Below, one piece after another: positions 21,811 to 31,209 of a DNA stretch of 34,989 nucleotides. Origin of the DNA: a virus; IMG/VR virus record IMGVR_UViG_3300014499_000016, positions 1 through 34,989 of that record; one strand, given 5' to 3'. Position 1 is the first letter of the stretch; the number at the start of each line of letters is the position of its first letter. Made by a program: the position numbers and the translations under genes. The notes beneath the pieces are model-generated. The model was not told where the DNA came from. It ran no database searches and was given only the letters and a program-made list of their open reading frames with translations.

Positions 21811-22563
21811 CTAAATAGAACCCATAAATCCACCAATAGGTGTCCCACTACCTCCAAGAGAATTACCAGAGGCTAAGGCTGTTAAAGCTCCTCCCGTCGC
21901 AAGAGAACCTATACCACCCATAAGTGGGCCAGCTATTTTTGCAAGTCCTCCTAGAACATCTCCTAGATCAGTAAAAGGAGAAGATGCAACCTCAGCCTCA
22001 GCAGCTTGCTCAGTGCCACCTAGAATAGAGGCTTCTAAACTCTGTCCACTCTGTGTTAAATTAGCACTTTCTTGGCTAATAGAGCTAAACTCTTGAGCAC
22101 TTAAATTAGCATCTGCCAGAGCTGCAACAGAAGAATTAGCTGAAACTCCGCCTGCTCCAAGAGCTGCATTTGTATTAGCCTGAGCAGTTGCTTCCTGTGG
22201 AGCAAGGGATTGAATATACTCTTGTAACGTAGCTGAGTTAGTTCCGCCAATAGAATTTAGAAGATTATTTAAATCTCCTCCGATTCCAGCCCCATATATA
22301 TCTGTTAACTGCTGATCTGAAGCAGCAGCATTAGAGTTTGTTGATCCTGGATTTACAACAACAGTCCCAGAGGAACTTCCAACAGAAGAAACAGCAGTAG
22401 AAGTCGCTGCTGGTATAGTATAAGGATTATTAACACTCGATGCACTAGCCTGCCCTGGAGCCCCTACAATAGAAGTAGCCTTAGTCGTCCCGGCAGGAAT
22501 AGAAGGATTAGTCTGATTATTCCCCGCTGGATTAGAAAAAGGAATCTGCGATGAAGTACCCAT
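21811..22563 (-). CDS. Small internal virion protein candidate, Ala/Ser/Gly-rich
   Basis: This 250-residue protein starts with a Ser/Thr/Pro/Asn-rich disordered segment (about 1-80). A helical region follows (TLQEYIQSLAPQEATAQANT), then a Gly-rich hydrophobic C-terminus (LGGLAKIAGPLMGGIGSLAT) that could insert into a membrane. Short helical and glycine-rich proteins next to the tail adaptor, like T7 gp14 or P22 gp7, are often ejected first. The start overlaps the adaptor stop (TAATG). No family is recognised with certainty. Confidence 0.5.
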   Translation of the reverse strand: MGTSSQIPFSNPAGNNQTNPSIPAGTTKATSIVGAPGQASASSVNNPYTIPAATSTAVSSVGSSSGTVVVNPGSTNSNAAASDQQLTDIYGAGIGGDLNNLLNSIGGTNSATLQEYIQSLAPQEATAQANTNAALGAGGVSANSSVAALADANLSAQEFSSISQESANLTQSGQSLEASILGGTEQAAEAEVASSPFTDLGDVLGGLAKIAGPLMGGIGSLATGGALTALASGNSLGGSGTPIGGFMGSI

Positions 22564-23294
22564 TATTGTACTCCTATTCTAAGTCTAAGAGACTTTGTTG
22601 TAGTAGTCTGATCTCGCTCTTCTTGAGGGGTACGTTGGAAGATAAGACCAGGTTTTCCTTCTACTCCATTAGACATTTGAAACTTAGCATCTCCATAGAG
22701 CGCAGTATATAACTCATTTGCCTTACTCTGAAGATTCAAATCCCTGGCCGCTCGCATGGCGATTGAATAATACATAACATCTTTCCATGAATTAGGAAAG
22801 AATATCAAATCAGCATCGGTATCAAGAGGAAAAGGTTGCTCATGGATATATCTCATATACACTTGATAAGTCTGATCTGGAACGCAGCCAATCCATATAT
22901 TCCCCTCATGTCTTGTCCAAGCAGTAGGCATACCTGGGACATTGATAAGAACTTCAATATTATCAATTGTTTTGAATTTAAGATTAAACCCAGTATTCTG
23001 CTGATTTGGATCTGAGAGTTGAATATACCCGTTTGTATAGATAAAGAATGAGTCAACCTTATTAATTTCAAGTCCTTGATCTAGAGTACTTAGAAAGTAG
23101 TTAGGAGAATAAACTGCTTGCAGTGGGATTAGATTAACCACTGGTCCTGTAGTCTGAAGTCCTGGAAATTTATAATTCTCAGAGAATTCAAGTGCCGAAG
23201 CCTGTGCGTATTGTACAATAAGAGATGTCGGCAGCACTCTATTCTGAAGTAAAGAGGCTACATTCGGTTCAATCGAAGCGATCGAATAACTCAT
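22563..23294 (-). CDS. Tail adaptor / head-tail connector-like protein
   Basis: This is a 243-residue protein. The N-terminal helix pattern PTSLIVQYAQASALEFSENY and the C-terminal YYSIAMRAARDLNLQSKANE with a following helix are the usual layout of podovirus adaptor or tail-tube A proteins. There the first helix contacts the portal and the last packs in a ring. The middle is beta-rich. Its location next to the nozzle-like protein fits. Assignment is by pattern, not by a unique motif. Confidence 0.5.
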   Translation of the reverse strand: MSYSIASIEPNVASLLQNRVLPTSLIVQYAQASALEFSENYKFPGLQTTGPVVNLIPLQAVYSPNYFLSTLDQGLEINKVDSFFIYTNGYIQLSDPNQQNTGFNLKFKTIDNIEVLINVPGMPTAWTRHEGNIWIGCVPDQTYQVYMRYIHEQPFPLDTDADLIFFPNSWKDVMYYSIAMRAARDLNLQSKANELYTALYGDAKFQMSNGVEGKPGLIFQRTPQEERDQTTTTKSLRLRIGVQ

Positions 23295-23303
23295 AGAAAT
23301 CTC

Positions 23304-23705
23304 CTAAAATACATAAACAGTAGCATTAGCTGTAGCGTCTGATGGGGCTAGATAAATATTCTGTGAATTAGGTGTCTGAGTCTGCCAGATTACTAATTGC
23401 TTATCAGAGGATACTAAATGACAGCCAATTGGCTGTTTTAAAAGCCCGTGATTAATCACAATTCCCGTACTCGAAGTGCTCCAATTATTAGAATTTCCCG
23501 AAGCTCCACCAGAAGCTCCTATTCTAATAAGCGTTCCTGAAGTGTTACTCGGAGAGAATTGACTATAATTCCCCGTCGCATCTTTTCCAATAGGTAATCC
23601 CATTTCAATCTGCCCATTAACAGTCTTATGCAGAGATTGTGCCCACTGTAATAATGCTCGTGGCATACCCATTGCAAAATCGACAGGATTTAAACTCTGA
23701 CTCAT
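23304..23705 (-). CDS. Short fibre-like structural protein
   Basis: This is a 133-residue protein. The C-terminal half (GIVINHGLLKQPIGCHLVSS, then QNIYLAPSDATANATVYVF) matches the NHGLG...PSDATxxATVxVF pattern of small beta-barrel tips found on head or tail fibres of short-tailed phages. The N-terminal 40 residues are helical and may anchor it in the virion. It lies between nozzle and adaptor genes. A virion role is likely; receptor binding is possible. Confidence 0.5.
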   Translation of the reverse strand: MSQSLNPVDFAMGMPRALLQWAQSLHKTVNGQIEMGLPIGKDATGNYSQFSPSNTSGTLIRIGASGGASGNSNNWSTSSTGIVINHGLLKQPIGCHLVSSDKQLVIWQTQTPNSQNIYLAPSDATANATVYVF

Positions 23706-23714
23706 AGAAACTCC

Positions 23715-26447
23715 TTAAACAGGACGTTGCATCGGATCAAATGATCCATAGATTTGAATCTTAGTAATCCATACTTGAGCTGTTCCTGTGTCACTTAGGG
23801 GTGTGATGGTAAGTTGAAGCTGTGGCGAGTGCGCAGTGAATACTCCACTTGAGGTACTTGAGACATTTGGAAAAACCTGAAGCTCTATAGGAACTAAATC
23901 CAAGTGCTCTACATCAGGAATAGCATTAAACTGTGCCGGCGTCAACGTCGTAGTAGCAAATCCTGCACCATTAAAAAACCAATTTAATGTAACATTCTCT
24001 GATACATCAGCATTAAGTGCGATATAAAGCGCGTCAATTGTTACATCCCTTCCAAAGACAAGCTCTTCTTGCGGGAAGGTGATAATCGGTACATCCTCAT
24101 TCAACGTGTTTACATTAGGTACTCCATCGACTATAGAATAGAAACTAGGTACTTGAAGTACACTAGATGAATTAAAATACTGTGTCGCTACAATAGCAAG
24201 TCCGGTATCAAAATTACTACTATTCGCCGATCCCTGCTGTTGTGCAAGATTTCCAAGAAGTATCGTCTCGACAGTAAAATTAGGAATATCAATATCAAGA
24301 GAAAGATGCATCCATGTTTGATTATTCCCATTATACATGAAGATATTATCACTTAATAAGAATTGAATCAATGGGAATATATCCCCACCAAGAAATACCG
24401 AGCAAGCATTTGCACTCAAATGTGAGGTCAGATTCAAAGCTAATTCTGAGAATAATCTTGATTTAATCTTATCCCCGATAGGGCTGATTGAGTTAGAGAT
24501 TTGATAAACATTAGAATTCCCTACAAAAGCACCAGTCTGGTCGTATTGACAAACGAGAGCAGAACTCTGTGCCCCCTCACCCCTATCTCCTAGACCTATA
24601 TGAGCAAACTGAAAAGGATCAGTGCCACTTCCCAGTGCCGTAGCATAGCTTATTCCCTGTGAGCGGATGATAAAAGCTGTATTATTAGAGACAATTAATC
24701 CCGCTAGATAATCTCCAATATCAGCCAGTTGTGCAAAGCCTGCACCTGTAATATCACCTGATGTAGTTTCCGGTGCCCAAGTGTTCAAATCCCCTGCTGC
24801 CGTCCATGCAAAGATCATATTCTCATCTTGCGTAAACGTCCCAAGCTGTCCCGCTAAACCGAGTCCGATAAGCGAGCCAGCAAATTTTCTCAGCACAGTC
24901 ATGCCATTATAAAGAGTAGAAGTAGTAAATAATCCAGTCCCACTGAACTGTAAGATCATAGGACCAAGATTTCCTATATAAAGCGTTCCTCCGACTTCAG
25001 CAGTTGAGATATTTGAAAATGACAAAGGGGCAGTTGAGGTACCCGAGATCTGTCCACCTTCTAGTTTCGTAGCTACTAGACAAGAGAAGTAAAAAGCTGG
25101 GGGTAATGTTGTAACGGTATTAAAAGAGCTATCTAAGATAGATATAGTATTACCTCCGGTTCCAGGTATCTTAGATGTTAGAATAATCGAATATCCATCA
25201 ATACTCGTAGAGGCGGCTACAAAAGGATCAGCAGTATCATTATACGCTGCAAGCTGCGAGCCAACTACATATCCACCAGTTCCGGGACTTGTAACTGTAT
25301 AAGTCTCAAGAGAGCCTCCGCCACCTATAGTATCTACTTGAATCACTTCAGGAGTAAGACCAGGTAAAGCAGGTGTCGGCAGCAATGTTATATACTGTCC
25401 AACTACTAAATTCGCTCCTCCTGTAATCTCAGCATTTGTAATAGTACCACCACTTACTGTGATAACTAAAGCAGTAATATTACCAAAAGATGAATTTCCA
25501 TTTATTAATGCAACTAAACCTGAGACAGTAGAGGTTCTTGAATAACTATTCTCTGCGTCAATATTCGACACTGAGTAGGTATTTGAAGTAGAGCCATTTG
25601 TTACAGTCAATTGTGAATACGAAGGAGTGATAGGCTGAACATTAGCGGGGATGGGAACTCCTGCTCTGCCTACATAACCATATCCCGGATTTATAAGAAT
25701 CCAACCAGTTATAGCTCCTCCACCACCAATAGAAGTAACCTGCACAACACCTGTGCCATTAAATCCAGAAGGATTTGGAGCAGTTGTATTCTGTACAATA
25801 CTTAGATACTCACCTACAGTATAGTTAATTCCCCCTGAGACTGTAAGATTGCTGGTACTTAGAACAATATTATCAACAGCCTCACCACCTGATCCAGGGC
25901 CAGTAATCGTAACAATAGCTGAGCTACCTGCCGCACTTGAGACAGTATTAGTCGCTATACAATCAAGCTCTATACTTGCATACTGAGGCACTGGCTCTGC
26001 ATCGTATAAAGAGAGCTTAAGCGTATCATTCCAAAACTCCGTCACATTCTCAGGATTCCAAGAGGTCATGTAAAAAATATAATGAACTCCCGTAGGAGTA
26101 GTCCCTAAAGTCCCAAAAGCTGTTGCTACGTATCCCAAAGCATAATTCAATTGCCCAGTCAAGGAGTTATAAAATGTCCCAAAACCTATTAATCTAACCC
26201 CAGAAGTCCCACTCCATAATGTCGGAGTAGTATACAACTGAGGAGATATAACCACCAGCCTATTATCAATCACCAAGAAACTATCAGTAAATTCAGCAAA
26301 ACACGTTGGATCAATATAAGCCGGCGGAGCACTTGTATCCATTCCTCCAAAAGGAGACTCCTTCCCTCCATAGGTTATCTCAAGAAGAAGATTAGAAGTC
26401 TTCTCCCCGTTCTGACCTACTTGCTCTGAAGTCTTAACTGCTCCCAC
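23715..26447 (-). CDS. Tail nozzle-like protein (T7 gp12 / P22 gp10 type) with inserted beta repeats
   Basis: This 910-residue protein, the largest in the window, has a GTG start with AAAGGAG ahead of it. Residues about 30-160 and 480-800 have the propeller-like beta pattern of short-tail nozzle proteins (FLVIDNRLVVISPQLY; ENMIFAWTAAGDLNTWAPET; AFIIRSQGISYATALG; DRGEGAQSSALVCQYDQTGA). Residues about 180-400 hold two similar beta repeats (YTVGEYLSIVQ to IGGGGAITGWILINPGYGY; LVVGQYITLLP to IGGGGSLETYTVTSPGTGGY), as in decorative tail domains. It would form the tip of the tail through which DNA leaves. Ordering next to the adaptor and fibre supports this. Confidence 0.6.
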   Translation of the reverse strand: MGAVKTSEQVGQNGEKTSNLLLEITYGGKESPFGGMDTSAPPAYIDPTCFAEFTDSFLVIDNRLVVISPQLYTTPTLWSGTSGVRLIGFGTFYNSLTGQLNYALGYVATAFGTLGTTPTGVHYIFYMTSWNPENVTEFWNDTLKLSLYDAEPVPQYASIELDCIATNTVSSAAGSSAIVTITGPGSGGEAVDNIVLSTSNLTVSGGINYTVGEYLSIVQNTTAPNPSGFNGTGVVQVTSIGGGGAITGWILINPGYGYVGRAGVPIPANVQPITPSYSQLTVTNGSTSNTYSVSNIDAENSYSRTSTVSGLVALINGNSSFGNITALVITVSGGTITNAEITGGANLVVGQYITLLPTPALPGLTPEVIQVDTIGGGGSLETYTVTSPGTGGYVVGSQLAAYNDTADPFVAASTSIDGYSIILTSKIPGTGGNTISILDSSFNTVTTLPPAFYFSCLVATKLEGGQISGTSTAPLSFSNISTAEVGGTLYIGNLGPMILQFSGTGLFTTSTLYNGMTVLRKFAGSLIGLGLAGQLGTFTQDENMIFAWTAAGDLNTWAPETTSGDITGAGFAQLADIGDYLAGLIVSNNTAFIIRSQGISYATALGSGTDPFQFAHIGLGDRGEGAQSSALVCQYDQTGAFVGNSNVYQISNSISPIGDKIKSRLFSELALNLTSHLSANACSVFLGGDIFPLIQFLLSDNIFMYNGNNQTWMHLSLDIDIPNFTVETILLGNLAQQQGSANSSNFDTGLAIVATQYFNSSSVLQVPSFYSIVDGVPNVNTLNEDVPIITFPQEELVFGRDVTIDALYIALNADVSENVTLNWFFNGAGFATTTLTPAQFNAIPDVEHLDLVPIELQVFPNVSSTSSGVFTAHSPQLQLTITPLSDTGTAQVWITKIQIYGSFDPMQRPV

Positions 26448-26465
26448 AAGAATCTCCTTTTAGAG

Positions 26466-26744
26466 TTATTTTCCACCAGCAAGGAATAGATCAATCTCTC
26501 CTGTGAATGTACCAGAGAATATAATAGGAGCATCAAGCCATCCTAACTCATAAATAGGCATATAACCATCAGCACCTGTTGAAACAAACGTATACGATCT
26601 ACCCGCAGCATCAGTGATAATAAAAGTCTGCCCTGAGGCAGTAAAACCACTCCATTGTCCACCTTTAATCTTAGTATTCGCCCCTAGAGTAGCTGTACCG
26701 CCTGTAGTAATCTTCCATATTCGCCCTGTAAAATCATTAGCCAT
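26466..26744 (-). CDS. Small structural protein
   Basis: This 92-residue protein is Gly- and Thr-rich with beta strands (FTGRIWKITTGGTATLG, QTFIITDAAGRSYTFVST, IIFSGTFTGEIDLFLAGG). Such a compact beta protein between capsid and nozzle genes fits a head decoration or head-tail joining role. No family is recognised. An AAAGGAGG site precedes the ATG. Confidence 0.5.
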   Translation of the reverse strand: MANDFTGRIWKITTGGTATLGANTKIKGGQWSGFTASGQTFIITDAAGRSYTFVSTGADGYMPIYELGWLDAPIIFSGTFTGEIDLFLAGGK

Positions 26745-26778
26745 AGCTATTCCTCCTTTCTTTTACAGAGCTTTTTTC

Positions 26779-27489
26779 TTAGTTCAGATTATAAGAAACA
26801 TAAAGAACTACGCCATAGAACACAACCGTGGATGATCCAGGAGTAGTAAAATTCACATTAACCAATACCTCAGAATCTGCTGTAGTAATCATTGCCGGAC
26901 TTGCTACAGCTACATTCTTAACATAAGGCTGAGTCTGTGCAGCAGTTGGCAGACTATTAGTACCCAGAGCAATGATATTAGTAACCGCCGGTGCTGTGTT
27001 ATTTGCAAATGCAGTCTTTGTCAAACCAAGAGTAGCAGTAGTTAGAGCCGTAGTCCCTACAGCATAAATAACATCAACTCCTGTAATCTGCATACCCTTA
27101 GCAATCGGCCCACGCTGAATTCCAGCCCCTCCGACCGTACCACCTACCGTAGCCATATTAGCCGCAGTAATAGGAGGATACCCCGGAGACAAAGCCAATG
27201 GCCCACTTGTATTAGCAACCGCACTAGGTCCAGGCACCGCTGCTGCTGTACCAAATTGCTGCTGTGCCCCCGCCGCTGTTGCATAAACCGGAGTCCTAAG
27301 CAACATAGAAGAAACATTAGCAAATAACGTAGCTGATAATGAAGCAGCTAGATTCTTCGAGAATAGCCCCGCTGCTGAAGATGCACTTGTAGCATGCCCC
27401 GCAGTATCAATAAAATCAGAAGCTCCTACAAATATCTGCATCCCTGTTTGCGGAGTTCCCTGATCCCATACTCCATCTGTATAACTCAT
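26779..27489 (-). CDS. Structural protein, Ala/Thr-rich
   Basis: This is a 236-residue protein, alanine-, threonine- and glycine-rich, with a helical region (SASSAAGLFSKNLAASLSAT) followed by beta strands ending VVFYGVVLYVSYNLN. It lies between capsid and nozzle genes and is probably a virion protein, for example a minor head or joining protein. I recognise no family. Confidence 0.5.
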   Translation of the reverse strand: MSYTDGVWDQGTPQTGMQIFVGASDFIDTAGHATSASSAAGLFSKNLAASLSATLFANVSSMLLRTPVYATAAGAQQQFGTAAAVPGPSAVANTSGPLALSPGYPPITAANMATVGGTVGGAGIQRGPIAKGMQITGVDVIYAVGTTALTTATLGLTKTAFANNTAPAVTNIIALGTNSLPTAAQTQPYVKNVAVASPAMITTADSEVLVNVNFTTPGSSTVVFYGVVLYVSYNLN

Positions 27490-27509
27490 ATCTCAAACTC
27501 CCTTCTGCG

Positions 27510-27764
27510 CTAGAGCGCGAAATCCTCAGTTTCAGTATACTCATAAGGCTGTCTTAACTTCTCAACAGGAGCAAGTTCTTCTTTACCATCTTCTAAGATT
27601 GCAGCAATTTGAACTTCCCTATCCCCAAGCAACATCTTATCAACTGCTGCTGGACATTTAAGAACTCCTCTTTGCCACTGTGCGTCAGCGACTTTTACCT
27701 TCTCATCAGTAACACCACAGTAATACCACGGTCCTTGAAGATATGTATGTCTTAATTCACTCAT
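27510..27764 (-). CDS. Small conserved-type structural-region protein
   Basis: The product is 84 residues from ATG 27764, which follows AAAGGAGC; the longer frame would start inside the capsid gene. It has two Cys (YYCGV and LKCPAAVD) flanking a charged segment with DAQWQRG, similar in spacing to small phage zinc-ribbon proteins but with only two Cys. The C-terminus is acidic (YTETEDFAL). Located directly after the capsid gene; role unknown. Confidence 0.55.
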   Translation of the reverse strand: MSELRHTYLQGPWYYCGVTDEKVKVADAQWQRGVLKCPAAVDKMLLGDREVQIAAILEDGKEELAPVEKLRQPYEYTETEDFAL

Positions 27765-27808
27765 AGAACTTGCTCCTTTGATTGAGAATAGAGAGAATCT
27801 ACAGAACC

Positions 27809-28765
27809 CTACGGGCCATTCGATCCCCAGACACCCTGCCACCGAGTTGCTCCAGCACTCATTCTCAGTCTAATCTTCTGCTTCAGAGCATCAGAATCAA
27901 AATCATCATCAAAAGTAGTCTTAGGCTTTTCACGATGATATACTACAAGAGTCTGATCCTCTTTCTCAGCACTCATAAACCAAGCAGAAGCACTATTAAG
28001 CCATGGAATTTCCATGTGCTTATAATCCTCTGGCAGTAGAGAGTTAATCGTATTATCAGCAGTGTATGGCTTTCCACTCGATCCTAGAACCTCACGAACA
28101 AGGAATCTAAGCTCAGGAGGAGTAATCACATACTTCCAACGAAGACGAATTGGGAAGCCTTGATTATCAACCATTCTAGCTGCATGATTTGTAGCTAACT
28201 GAAGACCAGCTACGCTAAAATCAATATCAACAGAAGGTCGATTAGGCCACGTACCAGGAGCGTATATAACATTAGCAGCTCCCGGCGCTAGATTCGTAGC
28301 CGGAGTTCCGCCAAGTAAAGGATGCTCATCATAAAACAAAGGATTTCCATCTACTGTCTGAACATTAGAAGTAAATCCATTATTAAACGTATACCAAGCA
28401 ATCATCTCTTGAGTAAACGAGGCTGACCGCGCCAGAAGAACTGGCCCTTTCTTAACCAATCCATACTTATCATCATCCATTAGTTCCTTAGAAGTCCTAA
28501 TAGCCAATGAATAAGTAAGATGAATATAACGCTTTGACCCACCCTGGATCATCTCGTTATAAGCAGATGGGGAATTCTCAGGCTTTTCCTGAAGTGCAGA
28601 AAGCCCTGCCATTTCCATTTCCTGCTCATACTCATTATCTGACGTTTTTTCATGGAACACTTTTGGATAATCACTCATCTTCAACTGAGCATCCAGTGAA
28701 TCAAAGTATATCTTTGACTGTCCCAGAACCATAAGCTGTGGAAATTTTGCCCTAACCTGTGCCAT
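27809..28765 (-). CDS. Major capsid protein (HK97-fold, Mu gpT-like)
   Basis: This is a 318-residue protein. The N-terminal region (QLMVLGQSKIYFDSLD) and a helix-strand middle (SLAIRTSKELMDDDKYG, ARSASFTQEMIAWYTFNNG) match major head proteins of the Mu gpT/HK97 type. So do the loop DGNPLFYDEHPLLGG and the C-terminal FDSDALKQKIRLRMSAG with its final strand. It should be the shell subunit. AAAGGAGG before the ATG supports high translation. The scaffold and decoration candidates directly upstream and the portal further upstream agree. No protease domain is visible in it. Confidence 0.75.
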   Translation of the reverse strand: MAQVRAKFPQLMVLGQSKIYFDSLDAQLKMSDYPKVFHEKTSDNEYEQEMEMAGLSALQEKPENSPSAYNEMIQGGSKRYIHLTYSLAIRTSKELMDDDKYGLVKKGPVLLARSASFTQEMIAWYTFNNGFTSNVQTVDGNPLFYDEHPLLGGTPATNLAPGAANVIYAPGTWPNRPSVDIDFSVAGLQLATNHAARMVDNQGFPIRLRWKYVITPPELRFLVREVLGSSGKPYTADNTINSLLPEDYKHMEIPWLNSASAWFMSAEKEDQTLVVYHREKPKTTFDDDFDSDALKQKIRLRMSAGATRWQGVWGSNGP

Positions 28766-28782
28766 TTATTATCCTCCTTTCC

Positions 28783-29421
28783 TTAGTATTGAATTTGCTG
28801 TGCGGCTGCGAGGAATACAAAGCGAACACGAGCGTTCACGATGAGTCCATCGAGCGGATTAATCCCTACAATCTGAACAACCGCATCAGAACCAGTGACT
28901 CCAGCATCAACATACCAGAAGCCATTTGCATCTACAGTTAACCCAAGCTGTCCTGCACTTGTATTAACCATAGCCTGTGTAGGAGTGTAATTCGCTGCAA
29001 CTGTCCCAGTCGAGTTATCAAAAACAGCCTCGAAGATATTATCCACATTCGCAGCGACATAAAGCGTCCGACCATCTGAGATCGGAGTTCCTAGTGCGAT
29101 ATTAACAGCATTAGGCTCATTAAGAACAAAGCCATAAGTCTGAATCGCTCCAGGAGGTCCAATCGGTCCAAAAGGTACACCCGGAGCACCTTTACCAGAT
29201 GTTCCAAGATTCAACCCAGGAGATTCAGATACTCCAAGAATTGCCCCTGTATACGAAGTACCATTCCAAGCCGTCGCATAACCAGAGATACTGGAGATAG
29301 GAGTACCGTATTTAAAGGTTTGACCAGCAGCTTCAGCTAATGCTTGTGTTAGTGGCGTTGTATTCGCCCTATTCATAATGGAAAGAATAGGAGTATGATA
29401 GGTAATATTTGGCCCTGCCAT
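28783..29421 (-). CDS. Capsid decoration/cement-like protein
   Basis: This 212-residue beta-rich protein has GQTFKYGTPISSISGYATAW, AILGVSESPGLN and a collagen-like stretch (GAPGVPFGPIGPPGAI). The C-terminus, GLTVDANGFWYVDAGVTGSD then NARVRFVFL, resembles decoration proteins encoded just ahead of the major capsid protein. It probably sits on the outer head surface. The collagen-like loop is a plausible surface-exposed part. Confidence 0.5.
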   Translation of the reverse strand: MAGPNITYHTPILSIMNRANTTPLTQALAEAAGQTFKYGTPISSISGYATAWNGTSYTGAILGVSESPGLNLGTSGKGAPGVPFGPIGPPGAIQTYGFVLNEPNAVNIALGTPISDGRTLYVAANVDNIFEAVFDNSTGTVAANYTPTQAMVNTSAGQLGLTVDANGFWYVDAGVTGSDAVVQIVGINPLDGLIVNARVRFVFLAAAQQIQY

Positions 29422-29464
29422 TTTTTATGTCCTTTCTCCAGAGTTACTGGATTTTTGGTTAATC

Positions 29465-30178
29465 TTATAAGGATTTAGCGAACAGTTCAGAACTTACTTC
29501 CTGTCCTTTCATATCCTCCGGCTCGTAGAAACTCATAGCATCCCTATGAATAGCAGACGCAAGACGATCATCTTTTCCAATCTCTTGATTCATCTTAGCT
29601 TGAACTTGACCTTTTCCATGTATAGTCATGGTTTTTAGATAATTACGTTTAATTGCCCCAAAGTATCTTGATTTAAGAATCTTCAAGCAAACAGTATCAC
29701 CATAAGCATAATGGTCATTTGCATCAAAGTTTAAGAACTTAGGAAACTGTGGGTCAAGGTCTTCAGGTATTACAAAACTCCAACCTGTTGCAAGACATAC
29801 TCCTAAACGCTCAGGAAGAATATGAACCCAACGAGGAATATAATTCTTATCCAAAAGCTTCACATTTAAAAACTCAGGAGCATCTTGTTGGATAGTTTGA
29901 ATTGGGATATTAAGATTTGTAATATCCTTTTCAGAAATCTTTGTCCAGTCTACTTCTGGCTCTTTATCTACAGAGTTCTCAGCCTTAGCAGCAACTCTTA
30001 CAGTTGCTGCTACTTGTTGTTTAAGCTGAAAAACTTCTTTGATAAGTTTTGTTAGTTCTGGATTAGGTGTTTCTGGTTTAACTTCCGTAACTACTCCCGC
30101 CTTAGTCTCAGCACCATTCTGCTCTTGTTTCGCAGCTACCACTGGATTTTGAGTTACTTTAATCGGATCGTTAGACAT
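29465..30178 (-). CDS. Head-region protein with helical N-terminus
   Basis: This 237-residue protein is read from ATG 30178, which follows GGGGGAGC; a TTG at 30184 would add two residues. The first 90 residues are polar, Gln/Lys/Glu-rich and partly coiled (ELTKLIKEVFQLKQQVAATV). The rest is a folded domain (LLDKNYIPRWVHILPERLGV, ATGWSFVIPEDLD, YGDTVCLKILKSRY). Its start overlaps the scaffold candidate stop. I recall similar proteins in other phage head clusters, but no function is known. Confidence 0.5.
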   Translation of the reverse strand: MSNDPIKVTQNPVVAAKQEQNGAETKAGVVTEVKPETPNPELTKLIKEVFQLKQQVAATVRVAAKAENSVDKEPEVDWTKISEKDITNLNIPIQTIQQDAPEFLNVKLLDKNYIPRWVHILPERLGVCLATGWSFVIPEDLDPQFPKFLNFDANDHYAYGDTVCLKILKSRYFGAIKRNYLKTMTIHGKGQVQAKMNQEIGKDDRLASAIHRDAMSFYEPEDMKGQEVSSELFAKSL

Positions 30179-30893
30179 ACTCAAGCTCCCCCGCTTCTGC
30201 TGCTCTGGTAACTATAGCAAGCGCATCATCATCACTCAACCCTGTTAGACGTGCCATTCGCTTAATATCCGCTGTGAGTTCAATAACAGGCTTTTCCTTT
30301 GAGTCCTTATCCGAACCCTTAATATTCGACGAAGCAGAGGCAAAACGAGATTTAATCTTCCCATCGTTAATCTCTTTCATATGCTTACCTACGATAGTAT
30401 GATAAACATTCTCAACAGATGCGGGGTTATTTCTAAAAGCAAGAGGCTGTGCGGCAAGAACGGTGTTTACCTCTTTCTTCAAGTCTCCTGTATAATAAGG
30501 AAACTCATCCTCCCTATCCTCAAATACCTGCCTCCGAACATTTTCAGCCATTACTCCAAGAATAGCTTCTGCTTGTGGTTTAGTTACCTCATTAATTACC
30601 CCTTTTGGATCGGTAAGAATATTCTCAAGGAGATCGTCATCTCTATTCTTATCTGCCTCAAGCTTTATCTTATCGGCCGCAGCCTTATCCGCCCTCTCCT
30701 GCCTTGTCTTAATATCCGTAACAAAGGCAGTAATAGAATCAAGCCCCTTAAGTCTCTCATCAATACTTGATACCTTAGTATCAAGAGCATCTACTTTATC
30801 AAACTGTGTTTTTAACTCAGGAGGAAGTTCCATCTTCTCCTCTTTCTTATCATTCTTATCATCCGTCAACCATGATGGTTTCCAAACAGCCAT
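30171..30893 (-). CDS. Scaffolding protein candidate
   Basis: The product is 240 residues from ATG 30893. The sequence is almost fully charged and helical: coiled-coil segments at about 25-90 (LKTQFDKVDALDTKVSSIDE), a middle segment with EAILGVMAENVRRQVFEDRE, and a basic/acidic C-terminus (ELTADIKRMARLTGLSDDDA). Charged helical proteins between portal and capsid genes are usually scaffolds that guide head assembly and leave the mature head. The ATG at 30905 is an alternative but has no spaced ribosome binding site. No protease is visible. Confidence 0.6.
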   Translation of the reverse strand: MAVWKPSWLTDDKNDKKEEKMELPPELKTQFDKVDALDTKVSSIDERLKGLDSITAFVTDIKTRQERADKAAADKIKLEADKNRDDDLLENILTDPKGVINEVTKPQAEAILGVMAENVRRQVFEDREDEFPYYTGDLKKEVNTVLAAQPLAFRNNPASVENVYHTIVGKHMKEINDGKIKSRFASASSNIKGSDKDSKEKPVIELTADIKRMARLTGLSDDDALAIVTRAAEAGELEYV

Positions 30894-30894
30894 A

Positions 30895-31209
30895 TTAAGC
30901 ACCATCCTTTGCTAATGGGTCAGAGGCAGCCACCTTCATCTGAGCTACTTTAGCATCTCTATCCACATTCTGATTCTTCAAATACTCAACAATCTTCGGA
31001 AGATCAATTAACGTACCAAGAGCATTTATAACATCAAGCTTTGCAGCTACCTGTTCATGATTCTTAGCTACATCCTTAGTCAAAAGCAATTCCTGAAGCA
31101 ACTGTTTCTGACTAACTTGAAGGAATTCCACCAGAATCTGAAAATCCGCCTGTTGGTATAGCGCCTTTAAATCCGCCAATTTGGGAATTAAATCCTGTAT
31201 CGCCTGCAT
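30895..31209 (-). CDS. Small helical protein overlapping the portal gene
   Basis: This 104-residue helical protein begins at ATG 31209, directly after GGAGGAGCTA; it overlaps the portal 3' end by 98 bases in another frame. Leu- and Gln-rich heptads (FQILVEFLQVSQKQLLQELL) suggest coiled-coil assembly. Its position between portal and scaffold candidates suggests a head-assembly accessory. The start four codons earlier (ATG 31221) is possible, but the Shine-Dalgarno favours 31209. Confidence 0.55.
   Translation of the reverse strand: MQAIQDLIPKLADLKALYQQADFQILVEFLQVSQKQLLQELLLTKDVAKNHEQVAAKLDVINALGTLIDLPKIVEYLKNQNVDRDAKVAQMKVAASDPLAKDGA

Noticed and set aside
30381-30770. Plus-strand frame opposite the scaffold candidate
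   Set aside because: Antisense to a well-supported charged helical gene; Cys/Ile-rich product typical of a shadow.
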